A stretch of 64,000 nucleotides of DNA from Janthinobacterium sp. TND4EL3 (GCF_900156175.1 NZ_FTMV01000013.1:62001-126000); one strand, 5' to 3'; shown: positions 7,448 through 15,927, numbered from the stretch's first letter. Translations and numbers: made by a program. Notes: generated from the letters alone by a model not told the origin.

Positions 7448-8644
7448 CTATAAAAGCTGTTGCTTGACCGCGTCCGCTTTCCCGCCCTGTGCAAACACCC
7501 AGCAAACCAAGCTCACCAGCAGACCCGCCATCACGCCGTACGCCAGGTTCAGGGCGCTGTCGAACAGCAGCGGCGCCACCAGGCCCGAGACCAGCGCGAA
7601 CAGCAGCATCTGGATGAACGATTGCATCGACGACGCCAGGCCGCTGTTGTTGGGGAAGTGGTTCAGGGCCATCAGGGTCATCGGCGGCATGGCGATCGAC
7701 AGGGCGAACGAGTAGAAGAACAGCGGCAGCACGGCCCACGGCACTTCGGCGGCAAAGACATAGTTGTAGCCGATGTTGGCTGCAGCCGCCACCAGCATCA
7801 GGATGAAGCCGGCCCAGATCATCTGGCGCTGGCTGTAGCGGTGGGCGATTTTCGCCGACAGGGCCGAGCCGAACACCATGCCGCTGATCAGGGGGATGAA
7901 CAGCCAGGCAAAGGCCGTTTCCGGCAGGTGCAGGATGTTGATGATGAAGTAGGCGGCCGAGCCGATGTACAGGGCGAAGCCGCCAAAGGCGGCGCCGATG
8001 GCCGTCGACAGCAGCAGGAACTGGCGGTGGCACAGCACTTTCCAGTAATTGACGGCGATATCGCCCAGGTGGAAGGCGTGGCGCTGCTCCTTGGGCAGGC
8101 TTTCCGGCAGCGCGCGCCAGACGACGACGAACATCAGCACGCCGAAGGCCGTGAGGAACCAGAAGATCGCCCGCCAGCCCAGGCTCACCTGCAGCCAGCC
8201 GCCCAGCACGGGCGCGATGGCCGGCGCCAGCGCGAACACCATCATGATGTGCGAGAGGATTTTCTGCGCGGCGGCGCCCGCATAGCGGTCCTGCACGATG
8301 GCGCGGCCGATCACGGAACCGGCGCCCGCCGAGAGGCCCTGCAGCACGCGCCAGGCCAGCAGCCAGCCCAGCGTGGGCGCCAGCGCGGCGCCCACGGAGG
8401 CGATCACATACAGCACCAGCGAGACGAGGATCACGGGGCGGCGGCCGAAGGAATCGGACAGGGTGCCGTAAAACAGCATCATGAAGGCGAACGTGAACAG
8501 GAAAAAGCTCAGGGTTTGCTGCACCAGCAGGGCGCTGGCATTGAAATCGTGCGTGATGGCGGGGAAAGACGGCAGATAGGTGTCAATTGCAAGCGGTCCG
8601 ACCATCGCCAGGCCCGCCAAAATCCAGGTTAATAATTTAGTCAT
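7448..8644 (-). CDS. Bcr/CflA family multidrug efflux MFS transporter
   Basis: Twelve-helix major facilitator drug/H+ antiporter of the Bcr/CflA group, 398 residues. The N terminus runs straight into the first helix and ends in the family-typical DTYLPSFPAI. FYGTLSDSFGRRPVILVSL is the loop 2-3 signature (GxxxDxxGRR type), and helix 5 contains the antiporter-type sequence FALAPAIAPVLGGWL. Substrates in the family include bicyclomycin, sulfonamides and chloramphenicol; the actual substrate is unknown. It appears monocistronic. The gap to cysE (8645-8833) carries the sulfur-type palindrome, which more probably serves cysE. Confidence 0.9.
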   Translation of the reverse strand: MTKLLTWILAGLAMVGPLAIDTYLPSFPAITHDFNASALLVQQTLSFFLFTFAFMMLFYGTLSDSFGRRPVILVSLVLYVIASVGAALAPTLGWLLAWRVLQGLSAGAGSVIGRAIVQDRYAGAAAQKILSHIMMVFALAPAIAPVLGGWLQVSLGWRAIFWFLTAFGVLMFVVVWRALPESLPKEQRHAFHLGDIAVNYWKVLCHRQFLLLSTAIGAAFGGFALYIGSAAYFIINILHLPETAFAWLFIPLISGMVFGSALSAKIAHRYSQRQMIWAGFILMLVAAAANIGYNYVFAAEVPWAVLPLFFYSFALSIAMPPMTLMALNHFPNNSGLASSMQSFIQMLLFALVSGLVAPLLFDSALNLAYGVMAGLLVSLVCWVFAQGGKADAVKQQLL

Positions 8645-8720
8645 GTTGAACAGTGTTTTTGTTAGTCCGTCATTTTACGCCAGCGGCGGGAATCGGGTCC
8701 GGTGCCGCGGCGGCCGCCAT

Positions 8721-8743
8721 CGATATGCGTTTTTCGCATATCG
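8721..8743. promoter_or_regulatory. Palindrome upstream of cysE
   Basis: CGATATGCG (8721-8729) and CGCATATCG (8735-8743) form perfect 9-bp inverted arms around five T residues. The right arm begins the 29-bp element shared with ssuE and sfnB. Confidence 0.6.
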
Positions 8744-8763
8744 AACCTTGAAATCCTTCGTTT
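8735..8763 (+). promoter_or_regulatory. Putative sulfur-regulon element, cysE copy
   Basis: 29-bp element starting CGCATATCGAA and ending TTCGTTT. It matches the ssuE copy (15928-15956) at 24 of 29 positions and shares the two end blocks with the sfnB copy. A -10-like TAAGCT begins at 8784, 21 nt past the element's last base, the same offset as at ssuE. This suggests an activator site just upstream of -35, of the CysB/SsuR LysR type. Confidence 0.6.
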
Positions 8764-8833
8764 GCTTTGCCGATGACCGCCGTTAAGCTGGGGCGACCCG
8801 GCCTGTTTGCCGTTTTTTTGGAAGTGACACACC

Positions 8834-9787
8834 ATGCACAGCATTTATCCCGCGGCGCCCGCCGACGACACGGTCCAGTGGAACCTGGGTCCCGTGATCC
8901 AGGCGCTGCGCAGCTCCCGCGAAGACAAGCACAAGATCCGCCATAACGGCAGGGTGCGCGAGCTGCCGTCGCGCGAAGCGCTCACCACCATCGTCAACGG
9001 CCTGTCGGCGGCCCTGTTCCCCACGCATTACGGGCGCCCGAACCTGACCGATGAAAGCATCGACTATTTTGTCGGCGACACCCTCAACACCACCCTGAAC
9101 CGCCTCAGCGAGCAGGTGCGGCGCGGCTTGCTGTTTTCCGCTCCGGCTCACGCCGTACCGGCTGGCGATGAACAGAACGGCGCCGGCGACGATGCGGCGC
9201 TGGCGCAGCAGGCGCGCGACATCACGCGCGCGTTTGCCGCCAGCCTGCCCGACATCCGCGCCCTGCTGGTGTCGGACGTGCAGGCCGCCTATGCGGGCGA
9301 CCCGGCCGCCACCTCGGTGGCCGAGATCATGCTGTGCTATCCGGGCACCATCGCCATTTTGTACCACCGCCTCGCGCACCAGCTGCACGCGCTCGGTGCG
9401 CCGTTCCTGGCGCGCCTGATCGCCGACATCGCGCACACCCTGACGGGCATCGACATCCACCCGGGCGCGCGCATCGGCGCATCGTTCTTCATCGACCATG
9501 GCACGGGCGTGGTGATCGGCGAGACGGCCATCATCGGCCAGCGCGTGCGCCTGTACCAGGCCGTCACCCTGGGCGCCAAGCGTTTTCCCGCCGACGCTTC
9601 CGGCGCGCTGATCAAGGGCACGCCGCGCCACCCCATCGTCGAGGACGACGTGGTCATATACGCGGGCGCGACCGTGCTGGGGCGCATCACCATCGGCGCA
9701 GGATCGACCATCGGGGGGAATGTGTGGCTGACGCAGAGCGTGCCGCCTGAGAGTAACGTGTCGCAGGCGCAGATGCGCAACGATTGA
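8834..9787 (+). CDS. cysE: Serine O-acetyltransferase
   Basis: Makes O-acetylserine from serine and acetyl-CoA, the carbon acceptor for sulfide in cysteine synthesis. The 317 residues match the longer EpsC-type serine acetyltransferase. An N-terminal helical domain of about 190 residues is followed by a left-handed hexapeptide-repeat barrel, with DIHPGARIGASFFIDHGTG carrying the catalytic Asp/His region, GETAIIG and AGATVLGRITIGAGSTIGG. The promoter region shares a 29-bp element with the ssu and sfn operons, which ties it to sulfur-limitation control. The gene is followed by repeat copy 2 and faces a convergent META lipoprotein gene. Family confidence is high. Confidence 0.93.
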   Translation: MHSIYPAAPADDTVQWNLGPVIQALRSSREDKHKIRHNGRVRELPSREALTTIVNGLSAALFPTHYGRPNLTDESIDYFVGDTLNTTLNRLSEQVRRGLLFSAPAHAVPAGDEQNGAGDDAALAQQARDITRAFAASLPDIRALLVSDVQAAYAGDPAATSVAEIMLCYPGTIAILYHRLAHQLHALGAPFLARLIADIAHTLTGIDIHPGARIGASFFIDHGTGVVIGETAIIGQRVRLYQAVTLGAKRFPADASGALIKGTPRHPIVEDDVVIYAGATVLGRITIGAGSTIGGNVWLTQSVPPESNVSQAQMRND

Positions 9788-9796
9788 AGAGTGGCC

Positions 9797-9872
9797 GAGA
9801 AAACGTCCATGGCGGCGTTGCAGCGCCTGGCCGTACTGGCGTACTGCCTGCGGCGCTGCGCCTTGCCCTGAA
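9797..9872 (+). repeat. Structured intergenic repeat, copy 2
   Basis: Same opening GAGAAAACGTCCATG (9797-9811). Stem arms are GCAGCGCC (9820-9827) and GGCGCTGC (9852-9859), 24 nt apart as in copy 1, with the inner GTAC/GTAC pair kept. Relative to copy 1, two stem base pairs differ and both are still paired. It again lies between convergent genes (cysE and a META lipoprotein). A further hairpin follows at about 9891-9915. Confidence 0.75.
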
Positions 9873-9924
9873 CGTTTTTCGGGCGCTCTTCAAGCCGGGC
9901 GTGGCGCCTGGCTTTGCAAAAACC

Positions 9925-10404
9925 TTACTTCACCGTCAGCGCCTCATAGCGGGCCACGGGCACGCCATCCTTGAGCAGCAGCAGTTCCTGGTCCGCATAG
10001 CGGTAGCCGTTGACTTCGCCCAGCGTGGTCAGGAGTTCGCGTTCGAGGTCCATGTCCTGCGGCTGGCACATCATCATGGTGCCGGCCAGCTGCGAGAAGG
10101 CCAGGGTGCTGACGCCATCGCTGGTGTAGCCGCCCATCATCTGGTTGCAGCCGCTGTGGCCACTGGCGCGGCCGTCGGCCAGCAGCAGGGTCACTTCACG
10201 CTGTTCCGGCGCCTTGCGCACGACTTTCTTGCCCTTCAATTCCTTCAGCTTCCACTGCGTGCCCGCCAGCTTCGGCGCCGGCTTGGCAGGCGACGTGGCG
10301 CCTGGCGCGGCGGCGGCCGCGTCGCTGCGCACGGGCGTCTGCGCACAGCCGGCCGTGATGGCGACGATGGCGGCGAGGGGAATCAGTCTGGCGATATTGA
10401 ACAT
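9925..10404 (-). CDS. META domain lipoprotein
   Basis: Predicted outer- or periplasmic-membrane lipoprotein, 159 residues, with a META/HslJ domain. The signal peptide ends in a plausible lipobox ITAGC, so Cys20 would be lipidated. The domain spans about residues 48-155: GTQWKLKELKGKKV, GRASGHSGCNQMMGGYT with the conserved GxxGCN turn, MMMCQPQDMDLERELLTTL and LLLKDGVPVARYE. META domains are linked to heat-shock and antibiotic-stress proteins, but the biochemical role is unsettled. A paralogue with the same layout lies at 22079-22546. It is convergent with cysE. Confidence 0.87.
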   Translation of the reverse strand: MFNIARLIPLAAIVAITAGCAQTPVRSDAAAAAPGATSPAKPAPKLAGTQWKLKELKGKKVVRKAPEQREVTLLLADGRASGHSGCNQMMGGYTSDGVSTLAFSQLAGTMMMCQPQDMDLERELLTTLGEVNGYRYADQELLLLKDGVPVARYEALTVK

Positions 10405-10489
10405 GGCATTTCCTTCTTCAAATGAATGGCGCCAGATTAGCAGATCCGCGCCGCGCCAGCGTGCACGGTTGACAAGCGCTTTGCCAAGC

Positions 10490-11398
10490 TTACGGCTGCT
10501 TTTCCTGCTCCAGCCGTGCGTCGAGCAGGGTGCGCGCCGCCGCCGCGTAGGCGCGGCAGGCCTGCGGGTCGACGAAGGCTTCGCTGCCGGCCGTGGCGCT
10601 CGCTTCCAGGCGTTCCCATAATTGGGACGCTTCCGGGTGGGCCGAGATGAGCACGTCGCAGGGCAGCTTTTCCAGGGTCTCGAAGCTGTGGCGCAGGTCC
10701 GCCACCGCGTTCGGATACTCGCTGCTGGCGCTGAACCTGAAGCCGGGGCGCGAGACGGCGTTGAGGCTGTCCGCGTAGACCATGTTCAGGCAGCGGGGGC
10801 CGTCGCACGATTGCCACGTCCAGCTCAGGCCTCCGGGCGTGTGGCCCGGCGTGGCGTGCGCCGTCAGTCTGATCGGGCCGACATTGAACTGGCCGCCGTC
10901 GCGCGCCAGGCGCATGTCCTTCACGGGCGGGTACTTGGGCAGCGCATGGTATTGCGGATCGTCCGGTCCCACCTCGCCCGACGCCAGGTCCAGCGCGGCC
11001 GACGGGCTGGCGGCCACGAGCGCATTGCTGCGCTGCTGCAGTTCGGCCAGGCCGCCCGCATGGTCGATATGGCCATGCGAGTTGAGTATCAATTTGACAT
11101 CTTCGATGCGGAAACCCAGCGCGCCGATATTGGCGATGATCTTGGGCGCCGACTCCGGCAAGCCGCCGTCGATCAGCACGTGGCCCTGCGGCGACGTGAT
11201 GAGCACCGAACTGAGGCCTTTCACGCCTACATAATAGGTATTGCCGAAGATGCGGAACGGCGCCTGGTCCGCGTTCCAGGCGGTGCAGACGTCGCAGCCG
11301 GGCGTCGGCGGCGTGGCTGGCGCCTGCGCCAGCGAGCCGTGGCCGGCCAGCAGCAGGGGGAGAGCCAGGGCCAGAGCGCGTGGTGGTGTGAGGGGCAT
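10490..11398 (-). CDS. Subclass B3 metallo-beta-lactamase
   Basis: Periplasmic zinc hydrolase of 302 residues that would open beta-lactam rings, including carbapenems in this subclass. The Sec signal peptide ends near LAQA. All six B3 zinc ligands can be read: the three His plus Asp in SHGHIDHAGG (His116, His118, Asp120, His121 in standard numbering), the His in ATPGHTPGG (His196), and the His in ISAHPEAS (His263). Janthinobacterium is known to carry a chromosomal B3 enzyme (THIN-B), and this may be its counterpart; identity is unchecked. The gene stands alone with no AmpR-type regulator or mobile element beside it, which suggests an intrinsic gene. Some B3-fold proteins are lactonases, so activity is inferred. 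Confidence 0.87.
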   Translation of the reverse strand: MPLTPPRALALALPLLLAGHGSLAQAPATPPTPGCDVCTAWNADQAPFRIFGNTYYVGVKGLSSVLITSPQGHVLIDGGLPESAPKIIANIGALGFRIEDVKLILNSHGHIDHAGGLAELQQRSNALVAASPSAALDLASGEVGPDDPQYHALPKYPPVKDMRLARDGGQFNVGPIRLTAHATPGHTPGGLSWTWQSCDGPRCLNMVYADSLNAVSRPGFRFSASSEYPNAVADLRHSFETLEKLPCDVLISAHPEASQLWERLEASATAGSEAFVDPQACRAYAAAARTLLDARLEQEKQP

Positions 11399-11463
11399 TG
11401 CAGTCCTTGTCCGTGTTGCCGGGGTGGCCTATGCTGACACGGAACGGGGCAGGACGCAAACGT

Positions 11464-12255
11464 TCACAAGGATGGGCGCGGCGCGCCGGCGGCATCCGGA
11501 TACACCAGTTCGATCAGGGTATCGTCCGCATGGCGGGTGTCGCCGATCGGCGCGAGGAAGGACTTGCCGCCATTGTTTACCTGCAGCGCGATGCGCTGCC
11601 CGCCATCGAGCAGGGTGGCGCTGGCGATGGCCGGCTCGCTGCGCGTACCCATCTTGAGCTCCCTGGCGGAACACCAGTCCGTGGTGCGCAGCAAGGTGCC
11701 GACGAGGGTGCGTACCCAGAACGGGATCTCTTTCTTGGCGATGGCAATCGTCACCTGGCATTGCAGGCGCAGGTCGCCCAGGCGGCGCATGTTGGCGGGC
11801 ACGCCGTCGCTGTGGACGGATGCCTGCCAGCGGTATTGTCCCTTTTTCTTGTTGGTGATCAGGTCCGCGTCCTCGCTGTCGGCCTTTGCGCTGCGTGGCA
11901 GCACAAAGCTGCCGTCGGCGGACAGGGGCAGCGCGATCGACGTTTCATTGCCGGCGATGCGCAAGGCCAGGTCCTGCATGGCGTCAGCGGGAGCGCCGCT
12001 GCTGGCGACCAGCTGGAAGCGCACTTCGCGCGCTTGCGGCGCCAGCGCATGATATTCATCAAAGGCGTCGAGACCGGCCGCCATCACGCGGTACGATTTG
12101 AGTTCCGGGTTGCGGATGCTGTTGATGTGGATGGACTGGCCGGCATCGGCCGGCGGATCGGCAGGCGCGTCCGCTTGCGCTGCGGCGTGGCTGGTGGCCA
12201 GGAGGGCGAAGAGCAAGGTCGAAGAGAGTGTGCCGCAAAAGGAAAGGAGGTGCAC
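11464..12255 (-). CDS. Exported protein of unknown function
   Basis: I do not recognise this 263-residue protein. It has a clear Sec signal peptide (LLFALLATSHAAAQA) and an Ala/Asp/Pro-rich linker, then a mixed alpha-beta region without a recognised motif: IRNPELKSYRVMAAGLDAF, ITNKKKGQYRWQASVHSDG and a Cys pair in the second half. The phrase LKSYRVMAAGLDAFDEYHAL looks like a small surface or binding domain seen in other betaproteobacterial exported proteins, but no family name can be given. It lies 65 bp upstream of the lactamase gene on the same strand and could be co-transcribed with it. No regulatory site is visible. Confidence 0.7.
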   Translation of the reverse strand: MHLLSFCGTLSSTLLFALLATSHAAAQADAPADPPADAGQSIHINSIRNPELKSYRVMAAGLDAFDEYHALAPQAREVRFQLVASSGAPADAMQDLALRIAGNETSIALPLSADGSFVLPRSAKADSEDADLITNKKKGQYRWQASVHSDGVPANMRRLGDLRLQCQVTIAIAKKEIPFWVRTLVGTLLRTTDWCSARELKMGTRSEPAIASATLLDGGQRIALQVNNGGKSFLAPIGDTRHADDTLIELVYPDAAGAPRPSL

Positions 12256-12320
12256 GTCGTCGCCCGCGTGTTTTTAATGTGACAAGCTAACATGATTGAT
12301 AACGCTTGTCACTGGTGCCG

Positions 12321-13712
12321 TCATGCCGCCGCCAGCGCCTCCTCGCCGGGTTCGATGCTGACCTGGCGTCCCGCGTGATCTGCGGGCAGGCGCGGGCCCC
12401 GGCCAAACACCTTGTGGCGCAGGGTGCCTTCCTCGTAGCGGGTGCGGTAGCGGCCGCGCCGCTGCAGCTCCGGCACGATGTGGGCTACCACGTCGGCCAT
12501 GCTGTCGTGCGCCACGGCGAAAGCCAGGTTAAAGCCGTCGATGCCCGTCTCGTCCAGCCAGCTTTCCAGCTGGTCGGCCACCTGGCGCGCATCGCCCACG
12601 AGCACGGGGCCGCGCCCGCCCAGGCCGATGTATTCGGCGGCCTCGCGCACCGTCCACGTGCGATTCGGGTCGGCCTGGCTGAACGAGGCCAGCGCCGAGC
12701 GCCCGGCCGGGGAATCGATGTAGTCGATGGTGGCGTCGAGCGGGTAGCGGCTGAAATCGACGCCCGTCCAGCCCGACAGCAGCACCAGCGCCGCCTCGAT
12801 GTTGACGTGGCGCAGATAGTCGGCGTGTTTGGCGCGTGCCTCTGCTTCCGTGGCGCCCGTGATGACCAGCGCCTGCGCATAGATCAGCAGCGCGTCGCCA
12901 TCGCGCCCGCTTTGCCGCACGGCGGCGCGCAAGTCGTCGGCGTAGCGCTTGACCACCGTCTTGCTGGGGCCACTGACAAAGGTCGCTTCCGCATGGCGCG
13001 CCGCAAAGCGCGTGCCGCGCGGCGAGGTGCCCGCCTGGTACAGCAGCGGCGTGCGCTGGGGCGACGGCTCGCACAAATGGATGCCGGGCACCCGGTAGTG
13101 GCGCCCGGCATGGTTGATCGGATGGACCTTGGCCGGATCGGCATAGATTGCGCGCGCCTTGTCGTTGACGACGGCGTCGTCGTCCCAGCTCTTTTCCCAC
13201 AGCTTGTAGACGACTTCCAGGTACTCGTCGGCCAGGTCGTAGCGCTCGTCGTGGCCCAGTTGCTGGTTCAAGCCCAGGTTGCGCGCCGCGCTATCGAGGT
13301 AACCGGTGACGATATTCCAGCCCATGCGCCCGCCGGTCAGGTGGTCGAGGGTGGACATGCGCCGCGCGAACGTGTACGGGTGCTCGTAGGTGAGGGCGCA
13401 GGTGACGCCGAAACCCAGGTGCGTGGTGGCTTGCGCCATGATGGGCACGAGGGCCAGCGGGTCGTTCAGCGGCACCTGCACGCCGTGTTCCAGGGCCGCA
13501 TCGAGGCTGCCCCGGTACACGTCATACACGCCCAGCACGTCGGCGAGGAATACCGCGTCGAACAGGCCCGCTTCCAGCAGGCGCGCCAGTTCCGTCCAGT
13601 GTCCGGGATCCGTGTAGCGGTGGCTGCGGTCGCGCGCGTGCGTCCACAGCCCCGGCGACTGGTGGCCCACGGTATTCATCTGGAAGGCGTTGAAGCGTAT
13701 CGTCTTGGCCAT
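12321..13712 (-). CDS. NtaA/SnaA/DszA-type FMN-dependent monooxygenase
   Basis: Bacterial-luciferase-fold monooxygenase of the NtaA/SnaA/DszA (SoxA) group, 463 residues. It would use FMNH2 from a reductase such as SsuE to cleave C-N or C-S bonds. Characteristic stretches are LFDAVFLADVLGVYDVY, TYEHPYTFARRMSTLDHLT, GRMGWNIVTGYLDSAARN and ARHAEATFVSG. It starts three bases after the stop of the NlpA-type binding-protein gene and is the last gene of the sfnB operon. Given that company, the substrate is probably an organosulfur compound such as a sulfone or thioether. The reductase partner is likely SsuE, encoded divergently. Confidence 0.85.
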   Translation of the reverse strand: MAKTIRFNAFQMNTVGHQSPGLWTHARDRSHRYTDPGHWTELARLLEAGLFDAVFLADVLGVYDVYRGSLDAALEHGVQVPLNDPLALVPIMAQATTHLGFGVTCALTYEHPYTFARRMSTLDHLTGGRMGWNIVTGYLDSAARNLGLNQQLGHDERYDLADEYLEVVYKLWEKSWDDDAVVNDKARAIYADPAKVHPINHAGRHYRVPGIHLCEPSPQRTPLLYQAGTSPRGTRFAARHAEATFVSGPSKTVVKRYADDLRAAVRQSGRDGDALLIYAQALVITGATEAEARAKHADYLRHVNIEAALVLLSGWTGVDFSRYPLDATIDYIDSPAGRSALASFSQADPNRTWTVREAAEYIGLGGRGPVLVGDARQVADQLESWLDETGIDGFNLAFAVAHDSMADVVAHIVPELQRRGRYRTRYEEGTLRHKVFGRGPRLPADHAGRQVSIEPGEEALAAA

Positions 13713-13715
13713 GGC

Positions 13716-14543
13716 TTATTTGGCTGCCGTCTGCAAGGCTTGCTGGTAATCGGGTTTCGAGTAGCCGGCAAAGTGTTTATTGGTGATGTCGAGGAATTCG
13801 CGCGAGCGGTAGGCGGCGGCCAGGTCCCTGGCGAACTGCTTGTCCTTGTCGGCCGTGCGGATGGCCACCAGGTTGATGTAGTTGGGCGAAATTTTCTCGG
13901 CCACCAGCGCGTCCGTCAGTTTCAGCCCCGACGCCAGGGCGTAATTGCCGTTGATGAAGGAATAATCGGTGTCGCCCAGCGAGCGCGGCAGCTGCGCCGC
14001 TTCCAGCGGCAGCAGCTTGATTTTCTTCGTGTTGACGGCGATATCCTTTTCCGACGCGCGCACGGGGTCGAAATTGTCGCGCAGCTTGATCCATTTCAAT
14101 TGGTCGAGCAGCACCAGCGCGCGCGCCTGGTTGGTCGGGTCGTTCGGCAAGCCCACGGTCGTGCCTTCCTTCACGTCGTCCAGCGTCTTGTGCTTCTTGC
14201 TGTAGATGGCAATCGGCGCCGTGGGTATCGTGATCAGGTCCGTCAGGGCCAGCTTGTGCTCGGCCGCGAATTTCTTCAGGTAGACGATGTGCTGGAACAC
14301 GTTGGCGTCCAGCGAGCCCTCGGCCAGCGCGAAGTTGGGCTGGATGTAGTCGTTGAATTCCACCAGCTTGACCTTGTAGCCCTGTTTTTCCAGAATGGGC
14401 TTGATGCCCAGCTTGATCTGGTCCGCATACGGCCCGGCGCTGGTGCCGATGGTGATGTCTTTCGGGTCCTTGGCGTGGGCGAAGCTGGCCGTCAGGGCCA
14501 GGGTCAGGGCGGTGAGGACGATGCTGCGGCGGGCGATGGTCAT
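13716..14543 (-). CDS. NlpA/MetQ-type ABC substrate-binding protein
   Basis: Periplasmic binding protein of the NlpA/MetQ family, 275 residues, a family that binds methionine and related ligands. The signal peptide ends at SFAHA/K without a lipobox cysteine, so unlike most MetQ proteins it would be soluble. The mature part shows ITIGTSAGPYADQIK, LVEFNDYIQPNFAL and NVFQHIVYLKKF, all typical. No metN or metI partner is adjacent. It sits between sfnB (21 bp upstream) and the flavin monooxygenase (3 bp downstream), so it probably delivers an organosulfur compound, either to a distant MetNI-type transporter or, less likely, to SsuBC. Confidence 0.88.
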   Translation of the reverse strand: MTIARRSIVLTALTLALTASFAHAKDPKDITIGTSAGPYADQIKLGIKPILEKQGYKVKLVEFNDYIQPNFALAEGSLDANVFQHIVYLKKFAAEHKLALTDLITIPTAPIAIYSKKHKTLDDVKEGTTVGLPNDPTNQARALVLLDQLKWIKLRDNFDPVRASEKDIAVNTKKIKLLPLEAAQLPRSLGDTDYSFINGNYALASGLKLTDALVAEKISPNYINLVAIRTADKDKQFARDLAAAYRSREFLDITNKHFAGYSKPDYQQALQTAAK

Positions 14544-14564
14544 GGTGGCTCCTTGGTGGGTAAA

Positions 14565-15779
14565 TTATGAATACGCCGTCGGCTCGGGCACCGTGCCGGT
14601 CAAGGCAAAGCGTCCCAGGTCGCGCAGCTTGTAGTCGATGGGGTCGTGCAGGGTATGCACGCGCACGTTGCGCCAGTAGCGGTCAAAACCGTATTGGGCC
14701 GAGGTGGAACGGGCGCCCGTCAGCTCGAACATCTGGCTGCTGATCTCCAGTCCCGCCTTGTGCGCCAGGCATTTGGCTTCGGCCACGGCCACGGCCAGCA
14801 AGCCCCGTTCGCGCGCCGTCACCAGTGCGCCCTTGCGGAAGACCTTTTCCAGTTCCTGCGCCGCCGCGTCGGCCAGCACCTGCGCGGGACGCAGCAAGAG
14901 CCACAGCTGGCCATAGCGGTGCTGCACCAAAGGGTCATCCGTGGCTTGCGCCACGCCCGAGGCAAACCAGGCTTTCGCCTGCTCGTCCGTGTACTGGCGC
15001 GCCGCCTCGAAGGCGCCCTCGGCGATGCCCAGGTACAGATTGGCCATGATCAGCTGCGCGATCTGCGAACGCACGGTGGCTTGCGGCGTGGCCGCTTGCG
15101 CGGGCGCCTGCAGCACCAGTTCGCGCGGCAGGGCGACAGCCTGGAAATGCACATTGCCGCTGTCCGTCTGGCGCTGGCCAAAGGCGTCCCAGTCCGCCTG
15201 CACGCTCACGCCGTCCTGGCGCGTGGGCAGGGCGGCGATCAGCGCCGTCTGCGTGGGTGCATGCCAGGCGGAGACGGTCAGCCAGTCGGAACCGACGGAA
15301 CCGGAAGAAAAGCTCTTGATGCCGTCGAGGAGGTAGCCGTCGCCGCTGTCGGTCGCCGTGACCCGTTTGTCGAGGGGATTCAGCGCATTACCCCAGAACA
15401 GGCGCTCGTCGACGGTGAGTGTGAGCAGGCGGCGCTGCTGCTGCGCGCTGCCGTACAGCTGCAGGCCCGCCAGTTGCAGGTGGTGGAAGCCGAAGACGTG
15501 CGCCAGCGCGCTGTCGGCCCGCGCCAGGATGCGGATCACCTGGTACACGAGGGGCCACGACGCGCCCTGGCCGCCGAATTCCACGGGAATCGACAAGGTC
15601 AGCAAGCCTGAATCGCGCAGCCATTCGCGTTCCTGCGCCGCATGGCCGCCGGCCTGGTCGCGGGCATTGGCCGTTGCGGCCAGGCGCGCGGCCAGCGACG
15701 TGGCGATGTGGATGGCGTCCTGCAGCGGTTCCGCTGCGGCCGGGGCAGGGCGGGAGGAATGGAGAAAAACGCTAGACAT
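14565..15779 (-). CDS. sfnB: SfnB-family sulfur-acquisition oxidoreductase (acyl-CoA dehydrogenase fold)
   Basis: Flavin-dependent monooxygenase with the acyl-CoA dehydrogenase fold, 404 residues, of the SfnB/DszC group used in assimilation of dimethyl sulfone or other organosulfur compounds. Visible features are LTLSIPVEFGGQGASW, LLDGIKSFSSGSVGSDWLTVSAW (FMN-proximal strand) and the C-terminal DRYWRNVRVHTLHDPIDYKLRDLG, which is typical of DszC-like enzymes. The start ATG at 15779 was chosen over upstream in-frame codons because GGAA precedes it and the family begins here. It is the first gene of the minus-strand operon and is divergent from ssuE, with a copy of the 29-bp sulfur element (15836-15864) upstream. 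Confidence 0.85.
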   Translation of the reverse strand: MSSVFLHSSRPAPAAAEPLQDAIHIATSLAARLAATANARDQAGGHAAQEREWLRDSGLLTLSIPVEFGGQGASWPLVYQVIRILARADSALAHVFGFHHLQLAGLQLYGSAQQQRRLLTLTVDERLFWGNALNPLDKRVTATDSGDGYLLDGIKSFSSGSVGSDWLTVSAWHAPTQTALIAALPTRQDGVSVQADWDAFGQRQTDSGNVHFQAVALPRELVLQAPAQAATPQATVRSQIAQLIMANLYLGIAEGAFEAARQYTDEQAKAWFASGVAQATDDPLVQHRYGQLWLLLRPAQVLADAAAQELEKVFRKGALVTARERGLLAVAVAEAKCLAHKAGLEISSQMFELTGARSTSAQYGFDRYWRNVRVHTLHDPIDYKLRDLGRFALTGTVPEPTAYS

Positions 15780-15835
15780 GGGTGATGTTCCGGAAAGACG
15801 ATGACGCCGATATTGCACCGCCGGACGCGCGCCGT

Positions 15836-15864
15836 ACACGAAGAAAACCGCGCATGGATATGCG
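15836..15864 (-). promoter_or_regulatory. Putative sulfur-regulon element, sfnB copy
   Basis: Read on the minus strand it begins CGCATATC at 15864 and ends TTCGTGT at 15836, 29 bp, with GCGCG in the middle as in the ssuE copy. A -10-like CAATAT begins 21 nt further on, at 15815. It would control the sfnB operon. Confidence 0.5.
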
Positions 15865-15927
15865 AAAAAAGCCATGTAGGGATGAGCGCCTTCGCTTGCG
15901 GGGCGTCAGGCCCGGATAGACAAAAAA

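Noticed and set aside
12306-14570. 754-codon plus-strand open frame
   Set aside because: Fully antisense to the monooxygenase and NlpA-type genes, which have clear domains; it arises from GC-rich codon bias.
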